Assembly (NCBI GenBank): GCA_035552155.1
Contig: DASZLX010000015.1
Location: forward strand, 1 to 64,000
From: DASXHY01 sp035552155
GTDB taxonomy: Bacteria > Verrucomicrobiota > Verrucomicrobiia > Limisphaerales > DASXHY01
Reading direction: 5' to 3'
DNA length: 64,000 nucleotides
The notes below the pieces were generated by a model. The model saw only the letters and a list, made by a program, of their open reading frames with translations. It made no database searches and had not been told where the DNA came from. Of this stretch, positions 1 through 10,020 are shown in pieces. How positions within the stretch are numbered: the stretch's first letter is position 1; every line of letters begins with the position of its first letter. A program made the position numbers and the translations under genes.

Positions 1-521
1 AGTACGGGCAGTTGTCCCAGATTGGGTAGATTGGCCAAAATCACTTCGCGGGCGCCCTGGGTGTAAAGTGTGGTCACGGCATTCGTAATATTCAACACCG
101 CGTTGGATATGGTCACGCTCCAGGCCGCATCGTTTTCACCATTACCTTGTGCCTGCAAAAAATCGTTCGCTCCTGACCAAACGGCAAACAGGGCGGATTG
201 AGGATTGGTCAATGCCGGCAGGCCGGCAATTTGCGACGATAAATCCGAAGTGGTGCTGCCCGAAAACGCCAGGTTGTTTGCGGGGTTGTAGGGAATTCCG
301 AGCAATGTCGAGAGGTATTCGATCCACAATGGTCCGTTGGAATATCGGTTCTGGTAATACTCCGTCTCGGACGGCGGATTTCGTCCAGTGTCGGTCAAAC
401 TGTCGCCGAACGCATACAGCGCCGTAAACGAATATCCGGTCGTGACGGTTGGAAACAACACGGCCAATGCAAACGCAAAAACGACTCGCGTGGCCTGCAA
501 TCTAAATGGACGGGGAGGCAT
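1..521 (-). CDS. GDSL/SGNH-family esterase (C-terminus cut by window edge)
   Basis: The minus-strand frame starts at an ATG at 519-521 and stays open to the window edge (173 residues visible). An N-terminal hydrophobic stretch at about residues 12-30 suggests a signal peptide. GDSL block I (FGDSLTDTG, residues 39-47) and a block III-like SGANDF (117-121) are present, with an NLAFSGSTT block II-like stretch between them, so the Ser nucleophile and the oxyanion-hole Gly and Asn can be assigned. The His/Asp block V lies beyond the edge. The family hydrolyses ester bonds in lipids or acetylated polysaccharides; the substrate is unknown. The family call is strong, the specificity open. Confidence 0.85.
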   Translation of the reverse strand, partial: MPPRPFRLQATRVVFAFALAVLFPTVTTGYSFTALYAFGDSLTDTGRNPPSETEYYQNRYSNGPLWIEYLSTLLGIPYNPANNLAFSGSTTSDLSSQIAGLPALTNPQSALFAVWSGANDFLQAQGNGENDAAWSVTISNAVLNITNAVTTLYTQGAREVILANLPNLGQLPV

Positions 522-730
522 GGCCTTTTCTAGTCCGCTGCCCGCGCGGAAACAAGCTTTAATCGCGAAGGTGGATAAGCTCGTCCAAGGTTCGTGCGAC
601 CATTCGTCACGCCAGGACGAAAAATTGAGCCTTGGGTTTATCAGCGTCGCATCCCGGCCCTTCCGCCGCTTCAACGTTCTTATTAAGAAAAGCCTCAAAA
701 TGTTCCGAAATTTTGCTTTCGCCGCCGTGC

Positions 731-765
731 TGAAGCGGGCTGAAGCCCGCGCTCCGGCGCGGGTG
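731..765. repeat. REP-like GC-rich hairpin in the 522-787 intergenic gap
   Basis: GCGGGC-TGAA-GCCCGC (735-750) is a perfect 6-bp stem with a tetraloop, followed by a second GC-rich near-palindrome around CTCCGGCGCGGG. It lies between the end of the phosphate transporter gene and the esterase gene, with no T-tract. It looks like a dispersed REP-type element rather than a classical terminator. I see nothing else in this gap. Confidence 0.5.
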
Positions 766-787
766 CCAAGTTGCGCCGGGCTCGAAC

Positions 788-1960
788 TCAAAGCCAACCG
801 AAGGAGCGGGCGATTTTTACCAATACGTAGGCAATCGCGGCGCTGGCCGGGATAGTGAGTATCCACGCCCAGATGATGCGTTCGACGACACCCAGTTTGA
901 GCGCACTGAATTTTTTCGCGCAGCCCACGCCCATGATGGAGGTGGTGATGGCGTGGGTGGTGGAGACCGGCATCCCGAAATGTGCCGCCGTGAATAACAC
1001 GGTGGCGCCGGTGGCTTCGGCGGCAAAGCCATGGACGGGATGCAGCTTCACCATTTTGTGACCGAGGGTTTTGATGATGCGCCAGCCGCCGGCGGCGGTG
1101 CCCGCACACATAATGAGCGCGCAAAGGATGGTAATCCAGGCTGGGATGTATTGGGCCTGGGGATCGATCGCTGGCGGTTGGTAACCGAACTGCAGCCACG
1201 CGGGCAGGTGGGTCATCATCCAGGCCACTGGCGGCAGGTGCCCGGCCGGGGTGCCTTCGGGTGTTTTCAACCAGGCGAGCCAGGCGGGTGTGGAAATCAG
1301 GAGGCCGGTCTTGGTGGCCACGACCAGTGCGAGAGTGATGATGCCCATGGTTTTTTGGGCGTCGTTGGTGCCGTGGGCAAAGCCCATATAACCCGCGCTC
1401 AACAATTGCAGTTTGCCGAAGGTGCGATTCACGGTTACGGGCCGCCAGTTGCGCAATAAAAAATATAACACGCCCATGAGCAGGAAGCCGCCAATAAAAC
1501 CAATGAGCGGCGAGGTGATCATGGGCACAATGACTTTCCAGAGAATGCCTTTGCCCTGCCACCAATGGTCTTTGCCGGGAATGGACCAGATCATCGACGA
1601 CCAGCGGTTGGAGGCGGCCAGGACTGCGCCACAGAGCCCGCCGACGAGGGCGTGCGACGAACTGGAGGGCAGCCCAAACCACCAGGTGAGCAGGCTCCAA
1701 ATAATGGCCGCGAGCAGCGCGCAGCAGATCACGGGCATGGTAGCCACCTGCGCATCCACGAGACCGGAGGCAATCGTCGCCGCGACGGCGGTCCCGAAAA
1801 ATGCGCCGATGAGATTGGTGACGGCTGCGAGCATCACGGCCTGTCGCGGGGTCAGCACCTTGGTGGAAACAACGGTGGCGATGGAATTAGCCGTGTCGTG
1901 AAAGCCGTTGATGTAGGTGAACACCAGGGCGATGAAAATGACGAGCAGGATTAGGAACAT
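788..1960 (-). CDS. pit: PiT-family inorganic phosphate transporter
   Basis: An inner-membrane symporter of the PiT type (390 aa) that takes up phosphate as a metal-phosphate complex. Both family signatures are visible: GFHDTANSIA near residue 19 and GFAHGTNDAQ in the second half, each at the start of an inverted half of the protein. About ten hydrophobic segments are present. The ATG at 1960 is preferred over upstream starts because the membrane segment begins at once (MFLILLVIFIALVF). It lies 8 nt downstream of the DUF47 gene. DUF47-PiT pairing is a known arrangement in which the DUF47 protein acts with the transporter. Confidence 0.93.
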   Translation of the reverse strand: MFLILLVIFIALVFTYINGFHDTANSIATVVSTKVLTPRQAVMLAAVTNLIGAFFGTAVAATIASGLVDAQVATMPVICCALLAAIIWSLLTWWFGLPSSSSHALVGGLCGAVLAASNRWSSMIWSIPGKDHWWQGKGILWKVIVPMITSPLIGFIGGFLLMGVLYFLLRNWRPVTVNRTFGKLQLLSAGYMGFAHGTNDAQKTMGIITLALVVATKTGLLISTPAWLAWLKTPEGTPAGHLPPVAWMMTHLPAWLQFGYQPPAIDPQAQYIPAWITILCALIMCAGTAAGGWRIIKTLGHKMVKLHPVHGFAAEATGATVLFTAAHFGMPVSTTHAITTSIMGVGCAKKFSALKLGVVERIIWAWILTIPASAAIAYVLVKIARSFGWL

Positions 1961-1968
1961 CGCGCGCG

Positions 1969-2598
1969 TCAGGAATTTTTCAGGGCGATTTGCATGACGA
2001 CGTTGCCGGTATCGTGGCAACGGTCGACGACTTTTTCCATCAGTTCATAAACATCGCGGACGACCATGGCGCGAATGGCTTCATATTTGCCGCTGTAAAG
2101 ATCGGACAGGAGCTCGTTCATGTATTTGTCCGACTCGACTTCCACGAGTTGAAGGCGGTCGTTATACGTTTTGAGCTTTTCCATGTCCTCCATGTGGCGC
2201 AGTTGCTTGACCATTTCGCAGATGGCGTCGGTGGCCTTGGCCATCATGTCGGCCTGCCTGGAGAAATCAATTCCATCCAGATGATGGCCGGCAATTTTGA
2301 GGCGCTCGGCCAGTTTCTCGGCCGCTTTGGGGATGCGAAAAAGTCCGCGGGCCAATGCTTCAATGTCCTCGCGCTCGATGCCGGTGATGAAGGTCTGCAC
2401 CAGTTCGTTGCTGATCTGCGAGGAGATTTTCTTTTCTTTCCGGCGGGCCAGGATGATGTCATCGAAGTTCTGAGTGTTCCGCGGCGACTTCATCAATTCG
2501 ATGACGAGCCGGACGCTCTCGCGCGACTCCTGGGCGGCGGCTTCCAGCAATTCCTGAAAGCGGTTGCCTTTGCTAAAAAGTTGTTGCAGAGAAAACAT
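1969..2598 (-). CDS. DUF47/PhoU-like accessory protein of the PiT transporter
   Basis: A helical protein of 209 aa, the usual DUF47 length, with repeated PhoU-like helices rich in Glu, Asp and His that probably bind metal or phosphate (for example VVDRCHDTGNVVMQIALK at the C-terminus). The ATG at 2598 (MFSLQQLFSKG) fits the family better than a TTG two codons upstream. It sits between phoU and the PiT gene on the same strand, so it probably modulates PiT transport. Cytoplasmic, no signal peptide. Confidence 0.88.
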   Translation of the reverse strand: MFSLQQLFSKGNRFQELLEAAAQESRESVRLVIELMKSPRNTQNFDDIILARRKEKKISSQISNELVQTFITGIEREDIEALARGLFRIPKAAEKLAERLKIAGHHLDGIDFSRQADMMAKATDAICEMVKQLRHMEDMEKLKTYNDRLQLVEVESDKYMNELLSDLYSGKYEAIRAMVVRDVYELMEKVVDRCHDTGNVVMQIALKNS

Positions 2599-2641
2599 GC
2601 GCAACGAATTTTGCTGAAAAAACCGGGAGACGCACTAAAAA

Positions 2642-3298
2642 TTAATTTTTCAACGCGTGCCGGATATCCTGTGCTTCGTAGAGATAAACCACTTCCTCGG
2701 CAATATTTTTTGCATGGTCGGCGATGCGCTCCAGGCTTTTGGCAGCAACGATCCAGTGCAGGCAGCGCGCTATGGTTTCGGGGTTTTCGGTCATGTGGCC
2801 GATGAGCGCCTGGAGTATCTCCCGGTTGAGGGCGTCCACTTCCTTATCGCGGGGGATGATGGCGCGGGCGGCGGCGGAATCACCCTGGGCAAAGCCGTCC
2901 AGGGCGTCTTTGATCATGGCCAGCGAGAGCTCCGCCATTCGCGGAAGGTGCAAGTGAATCTTTACCGGCGGTTCCTGCGAGAGAGCGCAGGCGCACTTGG
3001 CAATTTTTGTGGCTTCGTCGCCCATGCGTTCGAGGTTCTGGGAAAGTTTCATCACCACTTTTACAAGGCGCAAATCGCCGGCCAGCGGGGCCTTGCTCAG
3101 CAGCAGGACGGCCGCGTCATCAATCTCAAGCTCGAATTGGTCGATGACATCGTCATTGCGGCGCACGCGCCAGGCAAGTTCCGTATCGCGCTGAATGAGG
3201 GCCTGCATGGATTCGTTGACCGATTTTTCCGCGTGACTTGCCATGGTCAGCAGTTTCTGTTTCAACGCGTCCAATTCCCTCTCGAAATGAAATTCCAT
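2642..3298 (-). CDS. phoU: Phosphate signalling regulator PhoU
   Basis: 218 aa from the ATG at 3298 (MEFHFERELDALKQKLL). It is made of two PhoU three-helix repeats with the acidic metal-binding motifs ERMGDEATKIA and ERIADHAKNIAEEV. PhoU normally links Pst transport to the PhoR/PhoB two-component system; here no pst or phoBR gene is present in the window and the partner is the PiT-DUF47 pair 43 nt downstream. An upstream ATG at 3337 is open but adds a non-family extension. Confidence 0.92.
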   Translation of the reverse strand: MEFHFERELDALKQKLLTMASHAEKSVNESMQALIQRDTELAWRVRRNDDVIDQFELEIDDAAVLLLSKAPLAGDLRLVKVVMKLSQNLERMGDEATKIAKCACALSQEPPVKIHLHLPRMAELSLAMIKDALDGFAQGDSAAARAIIPRDKEVDALNREILQALIGHMTENPETIARCLHWIVAAKSLERIADHAKNIAEEVVYLYEAQDIRHALKN

Positions 3299-3445
3299 AG
3301 GCGATCTCAAGTGGAGCCTACAGTCCCCGGGTGGCACCTCAAGAAGAAACGGTTCCGTCTGCTGGCGCTGTTCCGGGGCAATTTCGCGATTTTTGCGGTG
3401 TTCGGTTTTGATATGCCCCTGTCTCCAAAGCGGGGCAGAAAAATC

Positions 3446-3473
3446 TTGACGGAAAGGGACTTATCCATATGCT
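3446..3473 (+). promoter_or_regulatory. Candidate sigma-70 promoter for the giant secreted protein
   Basis: TTGACG (3446-3451) is followed by a 16-nt spacer and TATGCT (3468-3473), pointing to the gene that starts at 3595. It is in the divergent gap between phoU and that gene. A small GC hairpin, TGCCCC/GGGGCA (3414-3437), lies just upstream. No Pho-box-like direct repeat was recognised. This is pattern matching only. Confidence 0.35.
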
Positions 3474-3594
3474 TAAATGTGATTCTCATGCGCGCCCATG
3501 TTAATGGCTTTAATGTGTTCTGGGATCTGTAGCGCGATGCGAGCGGTGGATGCCTTCTTTCCGATATATTACACGTTTCCCAATCATTCTGCTA

Positions 3595-6500
3595 ATGTTC
3601 AACACTTATTTTTTGCGTCGCGGATTGCTGCCGTGCTTTTTCTTTTTTTGTGCCGCCGCCGGTTTTGCCAATACGGCTTTTGTGGATTTCAATGCGGCCG
3701 GGCAGCTCACTGGAAATTTCAATTTGTGGAATGACGTTAACGGCGCGAATGCCGGTAATTTTGACTTCCAGGAGAACACCTCGGACGGCGTGGGCGGCAG
3801 CGGCGGGATCAGCGTTTTTCAAAATACGGATACGACGGCGACTTATCGGGGCGGGAGTTGGAACCTGGCCGCCAACGGCGCGACCATGGTCGTTTCCACC
3901 ATGGTTTTTGCCGGTGGCGGAATCAACGGGGATAAGATTCAGTTGGGTGCGATTAATTCAAACGCCAATGGCCTGAATGGAAACGCCGGTATCGAGTTTG
4001 AATCCTTTCGCTTTGTGCCCGCCAGCGCAACGACCTGGAACCTTTTAGAGCAATACCTCTCGGGCGGCACGACCACGACCAGCGCTTCCCTGGGCACGGT
4101 GACGGTGACAGCGGGGCATTGGTATAAATTTGTCGTGGGCATGACCAATACTTCAGGGGCTTCCGGCAATCTTTCCGCGGCGTGCGCGTTGTTCGACTAC
4201 GGCACCACGGGGCTGACGCCGGGAGCGAATGTGATCACATTTGCGACCGCTCAAAATCACGTCGCGCTGGATATCGCGACGAACACCGCCGTGTGGCCTG
4301 CCATGCGTGTTACCGCCAATGCAGCGGTCAGTGCGTGGGACAATTTTCTGGTGTATCAATCGAACAGTCCGCCGGTGATCACGTTGAAACTTGCTGATTC
4401 TGTCGCAGCCCAGGGCGCTCCGGCTACTTTCAGCACGCTGGCCGATGGCCCGGGTACGATTACTTACTCTTGGTTCACGAACGGTATTCCAGTGTCCGGC
4501 GCAACCGGTGCGAGTTATACCGTTTCTTCCGTGAGCACCAACCTCACGAATGTGACCGTGGTGGCCAGCAATGCGAATGGCTCGGTGACCAATTCGGCTG
4601 CCGTGAGCGTGGCTGCGGTCAGTTTTTCCAATAACGGCATTGGTTGGACGATTAATCAAACGGGCCTGGCTTCCGCTAATATCACCGGCAACGTCTTCCA
4701 CGGCACTGATGGAAATGGAAATGAGGCGGTAACGGCTTGGTATAATAATCTGGTTCCAATCAATGGGTTCGTCGCCACGTTCACTTATCAGGACGTCGGC
4801 GGCTCTCCCGGGAACGACGCCGACGGCTTTTCGTTCGATCTTCAGGAAAGTGGTCCGGCTTATATAGGCGCGGGTGGGGGAAGTCTCTCGCTGGACGCGC
4901 TCACCCCCAGCGCCAACTGGGAGTTAAACCTTTATACGCCGAACGGAATTGGAATTGTTTACCAGACCGACGGCGCGACGGGCAATTATGTGCCAACGGG
5001 CTCGATCAATGTCTCGAGCGGGGATCCCATCAATTTTACCATTGTGTATGCGGCCGGGGGAGCGGTGCAGGAAACGCTCTTTGATACCGTCACGCGCGCC
5101 AGCTTCACCACGAATTATAACGTGGCTGACATCGCCACGCTGCTGGGAAGCAGCACCGCCTATGTCGGGTTCACCACCACCGATGGCGGCGTCGCCTCGA
5201 CGCAGATTGTCAGCAATTTTGTTTTTCGGGTTGGGACAAGCGGCTTTTCCCCGGCGGTGATGACGAATCTTCCGGCCACCGCAATTCAACCGACCACCGC
5301 GACGGTGAACGGCCAGGTGATTTCCAACGGAGGCATCGATCCGACCGTCACTCTTTATTACGGGCCGACCGATGGCGGCGCGATAGCGGGAAATTGGGCC
5401 AACAGTATTTCCTTGGGGATTGAAACCGGAACTTTCAGCCAGGCGCTTACCGGGTTGTCCTCGCAAACGAAATATTATTACGCTTTTAGCGCGTCCAATA
5501 TTGGCGGCACCTCCTGGGCTGCGCCGTCTCAAAGCTTTACCACAACCGCAGTGACGCTGCCGCAGGTGAGCGTTAGTCCCGCGACCGGCGTTGGCGCGAC
5601 GATTGCGACTTTCAACGGGCAGGTGATTTCGACTGGCGGCGCGACGACGTACGTCACTCTTTATTACGGCCTGACGGATGGCGGGGCCAATCCGGCAAAT
5701 TGGGGCAACAGCCTCGCGCTCGGCGCGCAGAGCAGTTCGTTCGCACAAACGATCAGCGGGTTATCCACCAACACGGTTTATTATTTCACGGTAAAAGCCA
5801 CCAATTCGGCGGGAGTGGCCTGGGCCAGTCCGTCCCAAACATTCACGACGGCGGTCGTCGACCCCGTATCGACTGCGGTGCCTGTGTTGACGTATCACAA
5901 TGACAATACGCGCTGGGGGGTGAACTCGAATGAAACGACTTTGACCCTGGCCAATGTGGCCACCAACAGTTTCGGAAAATTGTTTACCTACACGGTGGAT
6001 GGTTTCGTTTATGCGCAGCCCCTGATAATGACCAACGTGAACATCCCCGGCAAGGGCACGCACAATGTGGCCTATGTGGTCACGGAGCATGACAGCGTGT
6101 ATGCCTTCGATGCGGACAATAATTCCGGCATCAACGCTTCGCCACTTTGGCAGACGAGTTTCATCAATCCGGGCGCCGGGATCACCACTGTTCCCAACGG
6201 CGATGTCGGGACCACGGATATTACGCCGGAAGTCGGCATCACGAGCACGCCGGTCATCGATCCGGTGAGTGGGACGATTTATCTGGAAGTCAAAACCAAG
6301 GAGCCCGGCCCGGTTTATGTGCATCGGCTGCACGCCCTGGATATTGCCACCGGGCTCGAGCGGCCCAATTTTAACAGTCCGGCATTGATTGCCTGCACCA
6401 ATTACCTCGGCTCGGGCAGCGGCGATAACGACGGCAAAAATCCTCCGCACGTGCTTTGGAACCCGCTGCGCGAACACAGCCGTCCAGCGCTGACGCTGCT

Positions 6501-9500
6501 CAACGGAACAATCTATATGTCGTTTGCCTCGCATGGCGACAATACTCCGTATCATGGCTGGTTCGTGGCTTACAACGCTACCAATGTCGCCCAGCAGGTG
6601 GGTGTGTTTAATGCCACGCCGAATGGCACGGAAGGCGGCTTTTGGGACGGTGGCGGCGGGCCCTCCGTGGATGCGCAAGGCAATATGTACTTCCAGACGG
6701 GCAACGGCACCTTTGACGGCACTGCGACGTTATCGAGCGCCAGCGACTATTCGATGAGTTTATTGAAGCTCGCCACCACCAACGGACTCACGCTGGTGGA
6801 TTATTTTGCGCCGTCCAATGCGGTTTCTTTAAGTGGCGCGGACCAGGACCTGGGCTCGGCCGCGCCGATTATTTTGCCGGATTCGGTTGGCAGCGCAGCC
6901 CATCCCCACCTGGTTGTAGGCGGCGGCAAGACCTCGCCGGTCTATGTGGTGGATCGCGACAACATGGGACGCTTCAACGGCACGACCGGCACGAACAAAA
7001 TCGTCCAACAGTTCAACGGCGGTCCCGGTGGCGACCGGGACATAACGCCCGCGTTTTTCAACGGTGCGTTGTATATGATGGATGCAAATTCCAGAGTTGG
7101 CGCCTACAAGATCAGCAACGGATTATTCAACACGACTCCGGTCGAGAGCACTGATGGCTACGCCAACAAAGGCGCTGCGACCGTCAGCATTTCCGCCAAC
7201 GGCACGGGCAACGCCATCGCGTGGGCGCTTTACAATTCCGGCGGCCAAAGCCCGGCCACTCCCTGCGTCTTGCGCGCCTATAATGCCACCAACCTCACGC
7301 AGAGACTCTATGCCAGCGACCAGATACCGTCGCGGGATTCCGCGGGCGACGCCGTGAAGTTCACCACGCCCACCATTGCCAACGGCAAGGTGTATGTGGG
7401 AGCGCAATATTCCCTGACGGTTTATGGATTGGCGGCGTCGTTTGTGAATACGCCAGTCATCAGCCCTAACGGCGGGGTGTTCACGAATTCGGTGACGGTC
7501 ACTTTGTCGGACGGGACGACCGGGGCCACGATTTACTATACGCTGGATGGCACCACGCCCACGACCGATTCCACTCTCTACACCGGCCCGTTTGTGCTGA
7601 CCAACTCCGTGTCCGTGACCGCCGCGGCGTTTAAATCCGGTTCGGTGTCGAGCGGCACAACCAGCGCGAGCTTCATCAATAGTTCGGCGATCGGCAGCGG
7701 GACCGGCCTGTTCGGACAATATTGGGCCAATACGACCAGCGGGGCCTTCATAGCAGCGGGATTCAACACGGCGCCCACGATGACGCGCACTGATGCCACC
7801 GTTAATTTCGATTGGAGCACGACGCCGCCGTCGGCCAATGTGGGGCCGAACACTTACGTCGTTCGTTGGACCGGGGCCGTTCAGCCGCAATTCGACGAGA
7901 CTTACACGTTTTACACCACCACCGATGATGGAGTTCGCCTGTGGGTGAATGGACAATTGCTGATCGACAAATGGGTCGATCAAGGTCCGACGACCTGGAG
8001 CGGCCAGATCACGCTGGCGGCGCAGCAGCGTTACAACATTCAAATGGATTTTTATCAGAACGGCGGAGGCTCCCAGGCGCAATTGTTCTGGAGCAGTCTT
8101 TCCACCGGGCCGATGACGATCATTCCGCAAACGCAACTTTACCCGGTGACCAACCCGCCGCCGTCGGTCGTGCTGACCGCTCCCACCAATGGCGCCAGTT
8201 ACACAGCCAGCGCCAGCGTGACTCTCAGCGCGGATGCCGGCGCGCAGTATAATGATCTCAATCGTGTGGACTTTTACGCCGGAACCACGCTGTTGGGCAG
8301 TGTCAGCAATGCTCCGTATACCCTTACGTCTATCGGTGTGAGTCCCGGCACTTATGCGCTGAAGGCGGTGGTGGTGGACGACAGCGGGTTGAGCAGTACC
8401 TCCGCGCCAGTCAGTATAACGGTCAAGCCCGGCAGCGGCGTGCCCTATGGCCTGACCAGCGTGACGCCCAGCCCGGCTTTCTACAACATGCCGCAGTCAT
8501 TTGACGGTTCCTCGTTCGGCTCGATTCCGGCGCTCCTCTCGCAAACCGGAGTGTTCACCAACACACCGGCCATGCAGGCGTTCAGCGGACTTATACCTTA
8601 TGTTCCGAACACGCCGCTGTGGTCGGACGGCGCGGCCAAAATTCGTTATCTGTCCATTCCGCACACGGGCAGCCCGTGGACGCCCGATGAACAAATCTCT
8701 TTCGCGCCGGCGGGTACGTGGACGTTCCCATCCGGCACGGTGTTCGTGAAAACCTTCGAGTTGCAAACCAACACGAGTGATCCGAATTCACTGCGCCGCC
8801 TCGAGACGCGCCTGCTGGTGCGCGACATCAACGGGAAGGTCTACGGCGTCACCTATAAATGGCGGCCGGATTACAGCGATGCCGATCTCCTGACCACGTC
8901 GAGCAACGAAAATATCGCCATCACTACACCTACCGGCGTGCAGACGCAGACGTGGTATTATCCGAGCCCTTCGGATTGCTTGATTTGTCATACGCCCGTG
9001 GCCAATTACGTGCTGGGCGTCAAAACGAGCCAGCTCAACGGCACGAACACGTATGCTTCCGGCACGACGGATAACCAGTTGCGGACCTTGAATCGTCTGG
9101 GACTTTTTAATCCTGCCTTCGACGAGGCCGGCATTACCAATTTCGAGAAACTTTTCTCGCTCACCAACCAAAGCGCGTCGCTGGAATCCCGCACGCGTTC
9201 TTATCTCGATGCCAATTGCGTACAATGTCATCAACCGGGCGGAAGCGGCCCGACCTTCGACGCCCGCTTCGAGACTCCGTTGGCCAATCAGAACATCATT
9301 AACGGTGTGTTGACCAAGGGCAATTTAGGTTATGACCATGCTTTCGTGGTGGTGCCGAAGGACATCTGGCGTTCGGTGCTTTATGACCGGATGAACAGTC
9401 TTGATCCGGCGGTTAAAATGCCGTCGCTGGCGCGAAATGTAATCGATACCAACGCGCTCTCGGTGATCGCCGCCTGGATCAACAGCCTGGCAGGAACACC

Positions 9501-9963
9501 GGCTTTGGCCCCGCCGACCATCACGCCGAACGGCGGCACCTTCGCGCCGTCGGTGAGCGTCACGCTGACTCCGCCGGATGGCAGCGCCACATTGTATTAC
9601 ACGCTGGATGGCACGCTGCCGACAACGGGCTCACTCCAGTATACCGGGCCGTTCACTGTGACCAATTCGGTGGTGGTTATGGCCAACGCGTTTGAAAGCG
9701 GGTTCAACAACAGCGTGGCCGCCAATGCGGTGTTTATTGTCGGATCGCCGATGTTTTTCACTTCGGAGAATTTCCTGTCTAATGGAACGTTCCAACTCAG
9801 CTTCTCGGGAGTGCCGAATAACATTTACGTGTTGCAAGCCACGACGAACTTTGTTGATTGGGTTTCTCTGAGCACGAATAGCGCTCCCACAAACATGTTC
9901 AATCTGGTCGATCCGGGCGCGAGCAATTTCCGGTATCGCTTCTATCGCGTGTTACAGCAATGA
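3595..9963 (+). CDS. Giant secreted multidomain protein: lectin-like, PQQ-like propeller, PA14 and di-haem cytochrome c parts
   Basis: 2122 aa. The ATG at 3595 gives a normal signal peptide (LRRGLLPCFFFFCAAAGFA); an in-frame ATG at 3550 would make it unusually long. Order seen: LamG/lectin-like N-terminal part, an Ig-like part, a legume-lectin-like part (about 350-555), two FN3-like repeats sharing TVNGQVIS/TFNGQVIS and LYYG (about 560-760), a PQQ-like beta-propeller (about 765-1290), a chitobiase-C-like part with YYTLDGTTPT, PA14 (about 1365-1515), a Big-type Ig part, a cytochrome part with CLICH (1795-1799) and CVQCH (1875-1879), a second YYTLDGT part, and a C-terminal module ending RFYRVLQQ. 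Two CxxCH sites imply covalent haem. Role unknown; a surface redox enzyme or binding protein is possible. Confidence 0.85.
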   Translation: MFNTYFLRRGLLPCFFFFCAAAGFANTAFVDFNAAGQLTGNFNLWNDVNGANAGNFDFQENTSDGVGGSGGISVFQNTDTTATYRGGSWNLAANGATMVVSTMVFAGGGINGDKIQLGAINSNANGLNGNAGIEFESFRFVPASATTWNLLEQYLSGGTTTTSASLGTVTVTAGHWYKFVVGMTNTSGASGNLSAACALFDYGTTGLTPGANVITFATAQNHVALDIATNTAVWPAMRVTANAAVSAWDNFLVYQSNSPPVITLKLADSVAAQGAPATFSTLADGPGTITYSWFTNGIPVSGATGASYTVSSVSTNLTNVTVVASNANGSVTNSAAVSVAAVSFSNNGIGWTINQTGLASANITGNVFHGTDGNGNEAVTAWYNNLVPINGFVATFTYQDVGGSPGNDADGFSFDLQESGPAYIGAGGGSLSLDALTPSANWELNLYTPNGIGIVYQTDGATGNYVPTGSINVSSGDPINFTIVYAAGGAVQETLFDTVTRASFTTNYNVADIATLLGSSTAYVGFTTTDGGVASTQIVSNFVFRVGTSGFSPAVMTNLPATAIQPTTATVNGQVISNGGIDPTVTLYYGPTDGGAIAGNWANSISLGIETGTFSQALTGLSSQTKYYYAFSASNIGGTSWAAPSQSFTTTAVTLPQVSVSPATGVGATIATFNGQVISTGGATTYVTLYYGLTDGGANPANWGNSLALGAQSSSFAQTISGLSTNTVYYFTVKATNSAGVAWASPSQTFTTAVVDPVSTAVPVLTYHNDNTRWGVNSNETTLTLANVATNSFGKLFTYTVDGFVYAQPLIMTNVNIPGKGTHNVAYVVTEHDSVYAFDADNNSGINASPLWQTSFINPGAGITTVPNGDVGTTDITPEVGITSTPVIDPVSGTIYLEVKTKEPGPVYVHRLHALDIATGLERPNFNSPALIACTNYLGSGSGDNDGKNPPHVLWNPLREHSRPALTLLNGTIYMSFASHGDNTPYHGWFVAYNATNVAQQVGVFNATPNGTEGGFWDGGGGPSVDAQGNMYFQTGNGTFDGTATLSSASDYSMSLLKLATTNGLTLVDYFAPSNAVSLSGADQDLGSAAPIILPDSVGSAAHPHLVVGGGKTSPVYVVDRDNMGRFNGTTGTNKIVQQFNGGPGGDRDITPAFFNGALYMMDANSRVGAYKISNGLFNTTPVESTDGYANKGAATVSISANGTGNAIAWALYNSGGQSPATPCVLRAYNATNLTQRLYASDQIPSRDSAGDAVKFTTPTIANGKVYVGAQYSLTVYGLAASFVNTPVISPNGGVFTNSVTVTLSDGTTGATIYYTLDGTTPTTDSTLYTGPFVLTNSVSVTAAAFKSGSVSSGTTSASFINSSAIGSGTGLFGQYWANTTSGAFIAAGFNTAPTMTRTDATVNFDWSTTPPSANVGPNTYVVRWTGAVQPQFDETYTFYTTTDDGVRLWVNGQLLIDKWVDQGPTTWSGQITLAAQQRYNIQMDFYQNGGGSQAQLFWSSLSTGPMTIIPQTQLYPVTNPPPSVVLTAPTNGASYTASASVTLSADAGAQYNDLNRVDFYAGTTLLGSVSNAPYTLTSIGVSPGTYALKAVVVDDSGLSSTSAPVSITVKPGSGVPYGLTSVTPSPAFYNMPQSFDGSSFGSIPALLSQTGVFTNTPAMQAFSGLIPYVPNTPLWSDGAAKIRYLSIPHTGSPWTPDEQISFAPAGTWTFPSGTVFVKTFELQTNTSDPNSLRRLETRLLVRDINGKVYGVTYKWRPDYSDADLLTTSSNENIAITTPTGVQTQTWYYPSPSDCLICHTPVANYVLGVKTSQLNGTNTYASGTTDNQLRTLNRLGLFNPAFDEAGITNFEKLFSLTNQSASLESRTRSYLDANCVQCHQPGGSGPTFDARFETPLANQNIINGVLTKGNLGYDHAFVVVPKDIWRSVLYDRMNSLDPAVKMPSLARNVIDTNALSVIAAWINSLAGTPALAPPTITPNGGTFAPSVSVTLTPPDGSATLYYTLDGTLPTTGSLQYTGPFTVTNSVVVMANAFESGFNNSVAANAVFIVGSPMFFTSENFLSNGTFQLSFSGVPNNIYVLQATTNFVDWVSLSTNSAPTNMFNLVDPGASNFRYRFYRVLQQ

Positions 9964-9983
9964 GAGCCTGCACTCAAACGTAG

Positions 9984-10002
9984 GACAGGCGTCCCGCCTG
10001 TC
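9984..10002. terminator. Bidirectional hairpin between convergent genes (REP-like)
   Basis: GACAGGCG-TCC-CGCCTGTC is a perfect 8-bp stem 20 nt after the stop of the giant gene, followed by TATTTATTT. The other strand faces the end of the lipoprotein gene at 10021. Both termination and a dispersed repeat origin are possible. Confidence 0.6.
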
Positions 10003-10020
10003 TATTTATTTAAAATCCGT

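Noticed and set aside
3307..3489. 60-codon ORF directly upstream of phoU
   Set aside because: No similarity recognised and no ribosome binding site; lies in the divergent promoter region.
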